A stretch of 64,000 nt of DNA from Curtobacterium sp. MCPF17_052 (GTDB lineage: Bacteria; Actinomycetota; Actinomycetes; Actinomycetales; Microbacteriaceae), in assembly GCF_003234085.1 (NCBI RefSeq), contig NZ_QKSD01000009.1, forward strand, positions 124,001 to 188,000. Direction: 5' to 3'. Position 1 is the first letter of the stretch; the number at the start of each line of letters is the position of its first letter. Positions 51,052-59,801 of the stretch are shown one piece after another. The notes beneath the pieces are model-generated. The model made no database searches, had not been told where the DNA came from, and was given only the letters and a program-made list of their open reading frames with translations. Both the position numbers and the translations under genes were made by a program.

Positions 51052-51057
51052 AGTCTA
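51052..51057 (-). promoter_or_regulatory. Leaderless -10 box of the PLDc_N gene
   Basis: TAGACT ends 6 nt before the ATG on the minus strand. Confidence 0.55.
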
Positions 51058-51115
51058 GGTCGGGAGGCTGTGACCGCCCTGGCCTTCGTCCGGTCGCCGT
51101 GGAGACCGGCGTCCG

Positions 51116-51121
51116 TACACT
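51116..51121 (+). promoter_or_regulatory. Leaderless -10 box of the DUF4229 gene
   Basis: TACACT ends 6 nt before the GTG start; divergent to the PLDc_N box. Confidence 0.55.
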
Positions 51122-51127
51122 TGCAGG

Positions 51128-51424
51128 GTGAAAGCGTGGCTCGTCTACACCCTGGCTCGGCTCGGCATCTTCGTCGTCGCACTCGTCGTGCTGCTCGTGA
51201 TCGGGCTGCCCTGGTACTGGGCGGCGATCGGGGCGGCACTCATCGGCCTGCTCGTCTCGTACATCGCACTCCCGGGGTTGCGCGGCGCCGTGACGACCAC
51301 CATCGCCGAGCGCCGTGCCCGTCCCGAGCGCGATGCGGACAGCGACTTCGAGGACGATTTCGTCGACACCGCCGACGCGACCGACACCGACGTCACGCTC
51401 CGGAAGCACCCCGACGAGGCCTGA
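51128..51424 (+). CDS. DUF4229-type small membrane protein
   Basis: 98 residues. Two membrane helices (LARLGIFVVALVVLLVIG and AAIGAALIGLLVSYIAL) are followed by a loop LPGLRGAVTTTIAERR and an acidic C-terminal tail. The length and the YTLARLG start match DUF4229 proteins, frequent beside menA/menD in actinobacteria but of unknown function. Leaderless GTG start. Confidence 0.85.
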   Translation: MKAWLVYTLARLGIFVVALVVLLVIGLPWYWAAIGAALIGLLVSYIALPGLRGAVTTTIAERRARPERDADSDFEDDFVDTADATDTDVTLRKHPDEA

Positions 51425-51486
51425 CCGACAGCGACCGGCCGACAGCACCCGGCCGACGGTTCCCGTCGGACGGCGCCCGCCCGCAG

Positions 51487-52482
51487 CTACGGCTGGACGG
51501 CGAGCGTGACGCCGAGCACCACGCCGTACGCCAGCGCCGAGAACGACGACAGCTGCAGGGCCGTGATGAGCTCGCGCGGCTTCCGCGACGTCACCCCGAT
51601 CAGCAGCGCCGGCAGCGCGAGCAGCAGCGAGAAGTACGTGAAGCCGGACCGGAAGTACAGCAGCACGAACCAGACCAGCACGACGTAGGGCAGCAGCAGG
51701 AAGAGCGCGAAGAGCACCCGCGCCACCGGCCCGCCGACCACGACGGCGAGCGTGCGCTTGCCAGCCGCGGTGTCCTCGTCGATGTCGCGGATGTTGTTCA
51801 CCATGAGCACCGCGCACGCGAACAGGCCGGCAGCCACGGCCGCTGCCCACCCGCTGAGGGTCGCCTGCCCGATCAGCACGTGCTGGGTGCCGAGGACCGC
51901 GACGAGTCCGAAGAACACGAAGACGAAGACCTCGCCCAGGGCGTTGTACCCGTAGGGCTTCTTGCCGCCGGTGTAGAACCAGGCGGCGACGATCGCGGCC
52001 GCGCCCACGAGCAGGAGCCACCAGAGCTGGGTGAGCGCCACGATGATGATGCCGGCGACGGCGGCCAGCCCGAAGAACGTCAGCGCGACGGTGAGCACGG
52101 TGCGGGGCTTCGCGAGGCCCGCTCCGGTCAGCCGGGCGGGGCCGACGCGGAACTCGTCCGTGCCGCGCACCCCGTCGGAGTAGTCGTTGCTGTAGTTCAC
52201 ACCGATCTGCAGGAACAGCGCGACGGCGAGCGCGAGCAGGGCGATCGCCAGGTGTGCGTCCGTACCGAGGAAGGCGCCGAAGTCACCGGTCGCCTTGCTG
52301 TCGACGTAGGCCACTGCGGTGCCGAGCACCACGGGCACGACGCCGAGGGTCAGGGTCCGCAGACGCGCCCCGCCGATCCAGTCGCGTGCGGTCGCCCGCC
52401 GGACGGTGCGCTGCGGGGCAGCGGCCTTCGCCGGGTTGCCGGACCGGCCCTTCGGACGTGTCGTGTTCTTCGCTCGTGCCAC
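51487..52482 (-). CDS. menA: 1,4-dihydroxy-2-naphthoate polyprenyltransferase
   Basis: Attaches the polyprenyl chain to the naphthoate ring at the membrane. 331 residues in the chosen frame, UbiA superfamily with about nine helices. First Asp-rich motif is in VNYSNDYSDGVRGTD (residues near 100), the second in NNIRDIDEDTAAGKRT. The N-terminus carries a basic tail (KNTTRPKGRSG). GTG at 52482 chosen because TACGAT lies 8 nt upstream; a TTG three codons earlier overlaps that box. Confidence 0.94.
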   Translation of the reverse strand: MARAKNTTRPKGRSGNPAKAAAPQRTVRRATARDWIGGARLRTLTLGVVPVVLGTAVAYVDSKATGDFGAFLGTDAHLAIALLALAVALFLQIGVNYSNDYSDGVRGTDEFRVGPARLTGAGLAKPRTVLTVALTFFGLAAVAGIIIVALTQLWWLLLVGAAAIVAAWFYTGGKKPYGYNALGEVFVFVFFGLVAVLGTQHVLIGQATLSGWAAAVAAGLFACAVLMVNNIRDIDEDTAAGKRTLAVVVGGPVARVLFALFLLLPYVVLVWFVLLYFRSGFTYFSLLLALPALLIGVTSRKPRELITALQLSSFSALAYGVVLGVTLAVQP

Positions 52483-52490
52483 GACCGCCA

Positions 52491-52496
52491 ATCGTA
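52491..52496 (-). promoter_or_regulatory. Leaderless -10 box of menA
   Basis: TACGAT ends 8 nt before the GTG start on the minus strand. Confidence 0.45.
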
Positions 52497-52545
52497 CCGG
52501 CGAGTGACGTGCCGCCCGTGCGGACCGGCCGCCGGGTGGGTGTCA

Positions 52546-52559
52546 GGGCCGGGAGGCCC
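52546..52559 (-). terminator. Short hairpin after menE
   Basis: GGGCC-GGGA-GGCCC stem just downstream of menE; short, but it carries the GGGAGGC motif seen in other terminators here. Confidence 0.4.
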
Positions 52560-52562
52560 GGT

Positions 52563-53699
52563 TCAGCCTCGCGGGTCGGCCAGCGTCCGCACCGCGCGCC
52601 GGTCGGGTTTGCCGGACGCCAGCATCGGCATCCGGTCCACGAGGATCACCTCGACCGGTCGGGCCGCCCGTCCGAGGGTGTCTCCGACGCGGGAGCGGAC
52701 GAGCTGGAGGTCGACGGGCTGCTCGGTCACGACGACCGGCACTTCGCCCCACTCCCCCGACGTCCGCCTGGTGACGACGGCACCGTGCTGCCCGGGGAGC
52801 TCCCGCACGATCCGCTCGACCGCGCCGAGCGGCACCTTCTCGCCCCCGGAGATGACGACGTCGTCGAGACGGCCGGTGACCCGGACCCGACCGTCGACGA
52901 TCGTCGCGGCGTCACCGGTGCGGTACCAGCGGTGCCCGTCGCGTTCGGTGAAGGTCGCTGCCGTCCGCGCCGGGTCGTCGAGGTACCCCTCGGCGAGCAT
53001 CGGACCGGTCAGCTGCAGTTCCCCGTCGACGAGCTCGGCGTGGACCGTGCCCAGCGGCGCACCGTCGTACACACAGCCGCCGCTGGTCTCGCTCGCGCCG
53101 TAGGTCGTCACCACGCGGATACCGGCGGCACGGGCACGCTCCCGCAGGGCCGTCGGCGTCGCCTGACCGCCCACCAGGACCGCGTCGAACCGGCCGAGCG
53201 CCGCCGTCGCCCGCGGGTCGTCGAGGACCCGGGCGAGCTGCACCGGCACCAGCGACGTGTACCGCCGAGGTGCCGCGGGTCCGACCACGAGCCGGTCGGC
53301 CGCGTCCGTGAACGCGCCCGCGTCGAAGTGCCCGGACGGCAGCACGACGGGGGTCGTCCCCGCGGCGATCGACCGCGTCAGGACGTTGAGCCCGGCGATG
53401 TAGTGCGTCGGCAGCGCGAGGACCCAGACGCCCGGTCCGCCGAGGGCGGCGTCCGCGGCAGCGGCCCCGGCGAGCAGCGCGTCCGCGGAGAGGGCGACAC
53501 GCTTGCCGGTCCCGGTGGAGCCGCTCGTCTCGACGACCAGGGCGACCCGCTGCGGGACGGCGGCCGGTGGCGGTGTCGGCAGCGCCGGAGCCCCCTCGGC
53601 GACCGGGGCCAGCGCGGGGCCGCCGGCGAGTGCCGCCTCCAGTCCGCGCAGCACCGCCATCGGGTCGGACGCACCCAGCGCGACGAGCGGACGGGCCAT
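52563..53699 (-). CDS. menE: o-Succinylbenzoate-CoA ligase, short form
   Basis: Activates o-succinylbenzoate with ATP and CoA. 378 residues, shorter than the usual 450-490 because the N-terminal subdomain is reduced. The core is intact: P-loop SGSTGTGKRV, TTYGASETSGGCVYDG, YRTGDAATI, GRLDDVVISGGEKV, and the C-terminal catalytic lysine in LASGKPDRRAV. The start overlaps the menB stop (TGATG), so the two are translationally coupled. Short MenE versions are common in actinobacteria, so it is probably functional. Confidence 0.92.
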   Translation of the reverse strand: MARPLVALGASDPMAVLRGLEAALAGGPALAPVAEGAPALPTPPPAAVPQRVALVVETSGSTGTGKRVALSADALLAGAAAADAALGGPGVWVLALPTHYIAGLNVLTRSIAAGTTPVVLPSGHFDAGAFTDAADRLVVGPAAPRRYTSLVPVQLARVLDDPRATAALGRFDAVLVGGQATPTALRERARAAGIRVVTTYGASETSGGCVYDGAPLGTVHAELVDGELQLTGPMLAEGYLDDPARTAATFTERDGHRWYRTGDAATIVDGRVRVTGRLDDVVISGGEKVPLGAVERIVRELPGQHGAVVTRRTSGEWGEVPVVVTEQPVDLQLVRSRVGDTLGRAARPVEVILVDRMPMLASGKPDRRAVRTLADPRG

Positions 53700-54628
53700 C
53701 AGTAGTGCCAGGGGAACGCGGTCCAGTCGGGCGAGCGCTTCTCGAGGAACGAGTCGCGGCCCTCGACGGCCTCGTCGGTGCCGTAGGCGAGGCGTGTGGC
53801 CTCACCGGCGAAGACCTGCTGGCCGACCATGCCGTCGTCCACCGCGTTGAAGGCGTACTTGAGCATCCGGATCGCCGTCGGGGACTTGCCGAGGATCGTG
53901 TCGCCCCAGCGGATCGCCTCGCGCTCCAGGTCCTCGTGCGGCACCACCCTGTTGACGGCACCCATCTCGTACGCACGCTGGGCGGAGTACTCCTCGGCGA
54001 GGAAGAAGACCTCGCGCGCGAGCTTCTGGCCGATCTGCTTCGCGTAGTAGGCGCTGCCGTAGCCGCCGTCGAACGACCCGACGTCGGCGTCCGTCTGCTT
54101 GAACCTGCCGTGCTCGGCGCTGGCGATCGTCAGGTCGCAGATCGCGTGGAGGGAGTGTCCACCGCCGGCGGCCCACCCGGGCACGACCGCGATGACGACC
54201 TTCGGCATCATCCGGATCAGCCGCTGGACCTCGAGGATGTGCAAGCGGCCCATCGAGGCCTGCGCGGCAGCGGGATCGACGCCCTCGGGCGGAGCACCCT
54301 CGTCGCCGACGTACTGGTAGCCGCTCCGTCCCCGGATGCGCTGGTCGCCCCCGGAGCAGAACGCCCACCCGCCGTCCTTCGGGCTCGGTCCGTTGCCGGT
54401 CAGCAGCACGACCCCGACGCGCGGGTCCTGGCGGGCGTCGTCGAGGGCGCGGTACAGCTCGTCGACGGTCCGCGGGCGGAAGGCGTTGCGCACCTCGGGG
54501 CGGTCGAAGGCGACGCGCACCATGCCGCCGGAGACGTGCTTGTGGTACGTGATGTCGGTGAACCGCTCGGCGATCGGAGCGGTGGTCCAGACGTCGGGGT
54601 CGAACAGGTCGGAGACGGCAGAGGGCAT
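53699..54628 (-). CDS. menB: 1,4-dihydroxy-2-naphthoyl-CoA synthase
   Basis: Crotonase-fold Dieckmann cyclase that closes the second ring. 309 residues. Oxyanion-hole segments FCSGGDQRIRG and VPGWAAGGGHSLHAICDLTIAS; active-site aspartate/serine region TDADVGSFDGGYGSAYYAK; C-terminal FLEKRSPDW, a MenB hallmark. ATG start lies 6 nt after TAGGTT, suggesting leaderless transcription of menB-menE. Confidence 0.96.
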   Translation of the reverse strand: MPSAVSDLFDPDVWTTAPIAERFTDITYHKHVSGGMVRVAFDRPEVRNAFRPRTVDELYRALDDARQDPRVGVVLLTGNGPSPKDGGWAFCSGGDQRIRGRSGYQYVGDEGAPPEGVDPAAAQASMGRLHILEVQRLIRMMPKVVIAVVPGWAAGGGHSLHAICDLTIASAEHGRFKQTDADVGSFDGGYGSAYYAKQIGQKLAREVFFLAEEYSAQRAYEMGAVNRVVPHEDLEREAIRWGDTILGKSPTAIRMLKYAFNAVDDGMVGQQVFAGEATRLAYGTDEAVEGRDSFLEKRSPDWTAFPWHY

Positions 54629-54634
54629 GCTCCG

Positions 54635-54640
54635 AACCTA
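54635..54640 (-). promoter_or_regulatory. Leaderless -10 box of menB
   Basis: TAGGTT ends 6 nt before the ATG on the minus strand. Confidence 0.5.
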
Positions 54641-54678
54641 CCGCTGGGCTCCTGCCCGGGCCGTCGCGTGCCGGCTGT

Positions 54679-55056
54679 CTAGTCGCCGCCCATGCCGGAG
54701 AGCATCTCGGGAGCGACGATGACGAGCAGGACGATGAGGATCACCGGGTTGGCGAAGAACGCCAGGACCACGCCGATGACGCCGTACCAGCGGCCGAACG
54801 ACCCGACCGCGGCGATGAAGCCCAGGACCGCGGCGACCAGGGTGAGGAACACCACGACGAAGCAGATGCCGAACGCGAAGGTCGTGTCACCGCCCACGAA
54901 CACCGCGAAGGCGCTGGCGTCCACCGCGGCGGCGACCACCGCGAGGCCGAGGGCGATCTTGCCGGTGATCGGGTTCTTCCGACGACGAGCTGCAGGCTGC
55001 CGGGTGACGTCGACGGTGCCCTGACGCATCAGTCGCGCGAACTCGTCCGTCGCCAC
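54679..55056 (-). CDS. Small membrane protein, hypothetical
   Basis: 125 residues. A basic N-terminus (TRQPAARRRKNPITGK) leads into three to four membrane helices (IALGLAVVAAAVDASAFAVF, then FAFGICFVVVFLTLVAAVLG and YGVIGVVLAFFANPVILIVLL). I do not recognise a named family. GTG at 55056 was chosen for GAGGAGG 5 nt upstream. It is followed by menB on the same strand, but menB has its own leaderless box. Confidence 0.75.
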   Translation of the reverse strand: MATDEFARLMRQGTVDVTRQPAARRRKNPITGKIALGLAVVAAAVDASAFAVFVGGDTTFAFGICFVVVFLTLVAAVLGFIAAVGSFGRWYGVIGVVLAFFANPVILIVLLVIVAPEMLSGMGGD

Positions 55057-55168
55057 CGAGCCTCCTCGTCCGTCCTGGCCGGCGATCCTGATCGGCACCG
55101 GCACCGCCGACCGGTGGTCGACCGCAGCGATGCTAGTGCGCTGCCCTGGCGGTCCCCTCGGAGGAACC

Positions 55169-56227
55169 GTGAGGCGCCCTGGACGCCCCTGCGAAGATGG
55201 CCGGGTGCCCGATGTGACCCCGCAGGACCCGTTCGTCCCCGCCGACGTGCCCGAGCTCCGCGACCTGCTTCCGACCGCCCGGGTCGTCGCCCTGCCGATG
55301 CGGGTCCGGTTCCGCGGCATCACCGTCCGCGAGGCGCTCGTGTTCCGCGGTCCCGAGGGCTGGACCGAGTTCTCCCCCTTCGTCGAGTACGACGACACCG
55401 AGTCGGCCGCCTGGCTCCGCGCCGCGGTCGACTTCGGTTGGACCCGGCACGAGCCCGGCGCCGACAGCGTCCCCGTCAACGCCACGGTGCCCGCGATCGC
55501 CGCCGCGGACGTCGCGGACCTGCTCCGTCGCTACCCCGGCTGCACCACCGCGAAGGTGAAGGTCGCCGAACCCGGCACGACGATCGAGGACGACGTCGCC
55601 CGGGTCGCCGCGGTCCGCCGCGTGATGGGCGACGACGCCGACGTGCGGATCGACGCGAACGGCCTGTGGTCCCTCGACCAGGCGACCACCGCCCTCGAGC
55701 AGCTGGCACCGTTCCGACTGCAGTACGCCGAGCAGCCCGTCGCCGCCGTCGCGGACCTCGCCGCGCTGCGCACCCGGGTCGCCGGTCTCGGAGTCCGGAT
55801 CGCCGCGGACGAGAGCGTCCGGAAGGCGTCCGACCCGCTCGCCGTCGCCCGTGCCGGCGCCGCGGACGTACTGATCGTCAAGGCGCAGCCCCTCGGCGGG
55901 ATCACCGCGGCGCAGGCCGTGATGGCCGAGGCCGGACTGCCCTGCGTGGTCTCCAGCGCGATCGACACCTCGGTCGGCCTGGGCATGGGGGCGTTCCTGG
56001 CGTCGCGGGCGATGGCCCCCGGCTACGCGGCCGGACTGGGCACCGCGGCGATGTTCACGGGAGACCTCACCGCCGAGCCGCTGCTGCCGGTCGGGGGCCG
56101 CGTCGCCGTGCGTCGGGTCGAGCCGGATCCCGACCTCCTCGACCAGTGGGCAGCCTCCCCCGAGCGGACCGGGTGGTGGCTGGCGCGGCTCCGGCGCGTG
56201 CACGCGCTGCTCGTGGCTCGTCCGTAG
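55169..56227 (+). CDS. menC: o-Succinylbenzoate synthase
   Basis: Dehydrates SHCHC to o-succinylbenzoate. Enolase superfamily with catalytic KxK (AKVKVAEPG), metal ligands in DANGLWS, AEQPV and AADESV, and the second lysine in VIVKAQPLGGI. The GTG at 55169 gives 352 residues and has GGAGG 4 nt upstream. A GTG at 55205 (340 residues) lies 6 nt behind GAAGAT and would fit the leaderless pattern seen nearby, so the start is open. It ends at a perfect palindromic terminator. Confidence 0.93.
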   Translation: MRRPGRPCEDGRVPDVTPQDPFVPADVPELRDLLPTARVVALPMRVRFRGITVREALVFRGPEGWTEFSPFVEYDDTESAAWLRAAVDFGWTRHEPGADSVPVNATVPAIAAADVADLLRRYPGCTTAKVKVAEPGTTIEDDVARVAAVRRVMGDDADVRIDANGLWSLDQATTALEQLAPFRLQYAEQPVAAVADLAALRTRVAGLGVRIAADESVRKASDPLAVARAGAADVLIVKAQPLGGITAAQAVMAEAGLPCVVSSAIDTSVGLGMGAFLASRAMAPGYAAGLGTAAMFTGDLTAEPLLPVGGRVAVRRVEPDPDLLDQWAASPERTGWWLARLRRVHALLVARP

Positions 56228-56242
56228 GCCCGCCGCACGGAC

Positions 56243-56284
56243 GGACGGGAGGCCCGACACCAGCTGGTGTCGGGCCTCCCGTCC
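56243..56284. terminator. Perfect palindromic terminator between menC and ccsB
   Basis: A 42-nt perfect palindrome. Each 21-nt arm begins GGACGGGAGGCCCGACACC, and the tip is CAG-CTG. It serves both convergent genes. Confidence 0.9.
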
Positions 56285-56318
56285 GCCTGCGACCCGTCTG
56301 GGGAGCCGGGCCGTCCGG

Positions 56319-57332
56319 TCACAGACCGGAGTAGCTGTGCAGCCCCTTGAAGAAGACGTTGACGACCGAGAAGTTGAACATCACAGCGGCGAAGCCGATG
56401 AGCGCGAGCCACGACGACCGGGCGCCACGCCAGCCGCGGGTCGCCCGCGCGTGGATGTAGCCGGCGTAGAGGACCCAGATGATGAACGTCCAGACCTCCT
56501 TCGTGTCCCACCCCCAGTAGCGACCCCAGGCCCGCTCGGCCCAGATGGCACCGGCGATGAGCGTGAAGGTCCAGAGCACGAAGCCGACGAGGATCACGCG
56601 GTAGCTGAGCACCTCGAGCCGGTCGGCGTCGGGCAGCGTCTCCATGAAACGGAGACCGCGCGAGACCGGACGGCCCTGGCGATACGTCTGGACCAGCTGG
56701 GACACCGCCAGGCCGGCGCCGAGGGCGAAGAACCCGGTGCCGGCGATGGCGACGAAGACGTGGATGACGAGCCAGTAGGACTCGAGCGCGGGCACCAGCG
56801 GGCGCACCGGCACGTAGTAGTTCACGGTCGCGATGCCGAGCAGGATGATCACCAGGCCGGTGATGAACACCCCGAGGAACTTGAGGTCCTGCCAGAACTG
56901 CACGAGCAGGAACACGGCGATGATCAGGCCCGTGCCCGTCAGCGAGAACTCGAACATGTTGCCCCACGGCACACGGTCGGCCGCGATGCCGCGGAGCACG
57001 ATCGCGCCGATGTGGACGACGAGGGCCAGGATCGTCATCGCCATGCCGACGCGCTCGAACTTCGAGCCACGCTGGCCACCGCCGCCGACGTCGTCACCGT
57101 CACGCTTCTGCTGGACACGTTCGAGGACGACGGTGCCGCCCTGGACGGTCGCGACCGTGGTGGCGGTCGCGTCGTCACGGTCCGAGGACGAACCACCGCG
57201 GGTGGTCTCGAGCCCGACGTCGCCGGCACGCTTCGCCATGTCGAGCGCGAAGGAGATGAACGCGATGACGTAGACCGCCATCGCGGAGTACGTCAGCACG
57301 ACCGAGTAGGTCGCAAGGGTCGTCGTGTTCAC
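56319..57332 (-). CDS. ccsB: Cytochrome c biogenesis protein CcsB (ResC)
   Basis: 337 residues, about eight membrane helices. The haem-handling WWD motif appears as AWGRYWGWDTKEVWTF, with conserved histidines in ALVVHIGAIVLRG and WLVIHVFVAIAG. With ResB it delivers and attaches haem to c-type cytochromes outside the membrane (system II). A polar, Gly/Asp-rich insert (about residues 40-90) separates the first helix from the rest. It overlaps resB by 4 bp and is the last gene of the operon. Confidence 0.95.
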   Translation of the reverse strand: MNTTTLATYSVVLTYSAMAVYVIAFISFALDMAKRAGDVGLETTRGGSSSDRDDATATTVATVQGGTVVLERVQQKRDGDDVGGGGQRGSKFERVGMAMTILALVVHIGAIVLRGIAADRVPWGNMFEFSLTGTGLIIAVFLLVQFWQDLKFLGVFITGLVIILLGIATVNYYVPVRPLVPALESYWLVIHVFVAIAGTGFFALGAGLAVSQLVQTYRQGRPVSRGLRFMETLPDADRLEVLSYRVILVGFVLWTFTLIAGAIWAERAWGRYWGWDTKEVWTFIIWVLYAGYIHARATRGWRGARSSWLALIGFAAVMFNFSVVNVFFKGLHSYSGL

Positions 57333-59068
57333 TTGCTGATCCTAACGCCGAGGTCCGACATGTGCTTCTGGGCGATGTCCGCGACCGCGCGTTCGAGGTT
57401 GGGGTCCTCGCCGCGGGCGAGCCCGGCGTACTCGAGGTCGAACCCGCCGTCCTCGGCCCCGGTCCGGCGCACCGCCTTGACCCACACGCGACGGCGCGGG
57501 ACGAACAGCGAGGTGAGCAGGCCGAGGACCGACAGGATCGCGAAGAAGGCGACCCAGAGCTGTGACGGGTCGTGGTGCACGTCGAGGGACACGTACCGCT
57601 TGACCCCGTCGAACGTGATCGAACCGGCGCCGTCCGGCAGCTGCTTCGTCTGACCGGGCTTCATCGCGATGCTCGCCGTGTCGGACTGCCGGCCCGCGAT
57701 CTGCTGCAGGCCCTTGGTCGAGAGCTGGTAGACGCTCTGCGGCACGCCGTCGTCGAGGCCGAGGTCGCCGGTGTACACCTGCAACGACAGCATCGGGTTC
57801 TTGACGTCCGGGTAGTTCGAGGTGAAGGCGCCGGCGTTGGTGCCGCTGGTCTGCTGCACGGCGGTCGGGTAGAAGAACCCGATCATGCCGAGCTGGTCGG
57901 GCGACGCGTCCGGCACCTTGATGACACCGGTGGAGGTGTAGTTCCCGTCCTCGGGCAGGAACGGCACGACGTCCTGGAACGCCACGTTGCCCTTGCCGTC
58001 GCGGACGGTGACCTGCATCGCGTACCCGTTGCCGAGCAGGTAGACGTTCGTCCCGCCGATCGCCAGCGGCTCGTTCACGCCGAGGCGGCTCGTCTTCGCG
58101 GTGCCGTCCTTCGTGCGTGCCGTGACGGTGGCCGAGTAGTCGGTCGCCTGGCCGAGGGCGTCGAGGTTCGTCTCCTCGTACTTCGTCGTGAACCGGTCGA
58201 GGGTCAGGTTGTAGCCCTTGAGGTCCGACTGCGAGAACCAGCGTCCGGGGTTGAACGAGTCGTACGAGCCGAGGACGTTGGTGAACGTCTGCCCCTCGAC
58301 CAGCAGCCGCTGCCCGGTGTAGCTGAACCCGCCGCCCAGGCCGACCGCGAGCAGCACGCCGACGAGCGCCGCGTGGAACACCAGGTTGCCGGTCTCGCGC
58401 AGGTACCCGCGTTCGGCGCTGACCGAGTCACCGAACCGCTCGACGCGGTAGCCCGACTTCCGCAGCTGCGTCATGGCCGTCGTGACCGCGTGGTCGACGG
58501 TCGGGAGGCCCGTGGTCGCGCCCGCATCGCCGTCGACGGTCTCGGGACTGATCGTCACGGACCGGTAGCCGGCCAGGCGGCCGAGTCGCGCCGGGGTCCT
58601 CGGCGGCCGGGTGCGGAGCGCCTGCCAGTGGTGCCGGGTGCGCGGCACGATGCAGCCGATGAGCGAGATGAAGAGGAGCAGGTAGATCGCCGAGAACCAC
58701 ACCGAGGTGTAGGTGTCGAAGACCTGCAGTTTCTCGAGCACCGGGGACAGTTGCGGGTGGCTGTTCTTGTACTGCACGACGCCGTTGGGGTCCGCCTGGG
58801 TCTGCGGCACGAGGGAACCCGGGATCGCCGCGAGGGCGAGGAGCATGAGCAGGAAGAGCGCCGTCCGCATGCTCGTCAGCTGCCGCCAGGCGAACCGGAG
58901 GGAGCCGACCAGACCGAGCTTCGGCTGCGTGACGCCGTCGGACTCGTCGACCACGACGGGCGTGCCGTCGACGTGGTCGGACGGGCGCTGCGGGTCGGAC
59001 GAGCTGTCGGCGCCGGTGGTGCCGGCGTCCGTCCGGCCGTCTTCGTCGATGTCAGACCGCGGGGACAT
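57329..59068 (-). CDS. resB: Cytochrome c biogenesis protein ResB
   Basis: 579 residues. An acidic cytosolic N-terminus (about 50) precedes helices at about 63-83 (MRTALFLLMLLALAAIPGSLVPQ), 122-142 and 224-244, a large extracytoplasmic domain, and a final helix near 525-545 (LWVAFFAILSVLGLLTSLF). The WRQLTSMRTALFLL and SLVPQ region is the ResB signature. It partners CcsB in haem ligation. It overlaps ccdA by 17 bp at its start. Confidence 0.95.
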   Translation of the reverse strand: MSPRSDIDEDGRTDAGTTGADSSSDPQRPSDHVDGTPVVVDESDGVTQPKLGLVGSLRFAWRQLTSMRTALFLLMLLALAAIPGSLVPQTQADPNGVVQYKNSHPQLSPVLEKLQVFDTYTSVWFSAIYLLLFISLIGCIVPRTRHHWQALRTRPPRTPARLGRLAGYRSVTISPETVDGDAGATTGLPTVDHAVTTAMTQLRKSGYRVERFGDSVSAERGYLRETGNLVFHAALVGVLLAVGLGGGFSYTGQRLLVEGQTFTNVLGSYDSFNPGRWFSQSDLKGYNLTLDRFTTKYEETNLDALGQATDYSATVTARTKDGTAKTSRLGVNEPLAIGGTNVYLLGNGYAMQVTVRDGKGNVAFQDVVPFLPEDGNYTSTGVIKVPDASPDQLGMIGFFYPTAVQQTSGTNAGAFTSNYPDVKNPMLSLQVYTGDLGLDDGVPQSVYQLSTKGLQQIAGRQSDTASIAMKPGQTKQLPDGAGSITFDGVKRYVSLDVHHDPSQLWVAFFAILSVLGLLTSLFVPRRRVWVKAVRRTGAEDGGFDLEYAGLARGEDPNLERAVADIAQKHMSDLGVRISK

Positions 59069-59798
59069 AGCTCTGGATCACCGCCCCGACGCTCGACATG
59101 ACGGCCGACCAGATGCCGGTGACCATGAGCAGACCGATGACGATCAGGATCGCTCCTCCGATGATGTTGACGGTGCGCATGTGCCGCTTGACGACACCGA
59201 TCGCGCCCGAGGCCCAGCCGGCGCCGAGGGCGACGAGCAGGAACGGGACGCCGAGTCCGATGCAGTACGCGATGCCGAGCACGACGCCCTGCCACGCGCT
59301 GCCGGACTGGAAGCTGATGAGGTTGATGGCCGCCAGGGTCGGACCGATGCAGGGCGTCCACCCGAGTGCGAAGACGATGCCGAGCAGCGGTGCGCCGAGC
59401 AGACCGGTGCGGGGGGTGAAGTTCGTCTTGACGGTCCGCTGCAGGAACGTGAACCGGCCGATGAACACCAGCCCCATCGCGATCACGACGATGCCCATGA
59501 GCTGGACGATGAGGTCACGCCAGCGCACCAGCCAGAAGCCGACGGCGCCGGCGGCCGCGGACCCGAGGACGAAGATGACCGTGAAGCCGAGCACGAAGAG
59601 GAGCACACCGAGCAGCACCCGTCCGCGGGAGTGGCGGCTGCCGTCCGCGATGCCGCTGACGTAACCGAGGTAGCCCGGCACGAGGGGAAGGACGCACGGC
59701 GACAGGAAGGACACCAGCCCGGCGAGCGCCGCCACCGGCAGGCCGACGAGGAGCTGCCCGCTGAAGATCGCGTCGGCGAAGGGGTTCCCGCTGGACAC
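59052..59798 (-). CDS. ccdA: CcdA/DsbD-type thiol-disulfide transporter
   Basis: 248 residues, six membrane helices. The two redox cysteines are in FLSPCVLPLVPGYLG and LGWTPCIGPTL, the CcdA pattern. It moves reducing equivalents across the membrane to ResA, which keeps apocytochrome c cysteines reduced. The ATG lies 3 bp after the resA stop, in the compact operon gpm-resA-ccdA-resB-ccsB. Confidence 0.95.
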   Translation of the reverse strand: MSSGNPFADAIFSGQLLVGLPVAALAGLVSFLSPCVLPLVPGYLGYVSGIADGSRHSRGRVLLGVLLFVLGFTVIFVLGSAAAGAVGFWLVRWRDLIVQLMGIVVIAMGLVFIGRFTFLQRTVKTNFTPRTGLLGAPLLGIVFALGWTPCIGPTLAAINLISFQSGSAWQGVVLGIAYCIGLGVPFLLVALGAGWASGAIGVVKRHMRTVNIIGGAILIVIGLLMVTGIWSAVMSSVGAVIQSYVPAV

Positions 59799-59801
59799 GG
59801 G

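Noticed and set aside
49963..53103. 1046-residue plus-strand open frame
   Set aside because: It runs antisense through menD, the PLDc_N gene and menA and has Arg/Pro-rich shadow composition; the minus-strand genes have clear family motifs.
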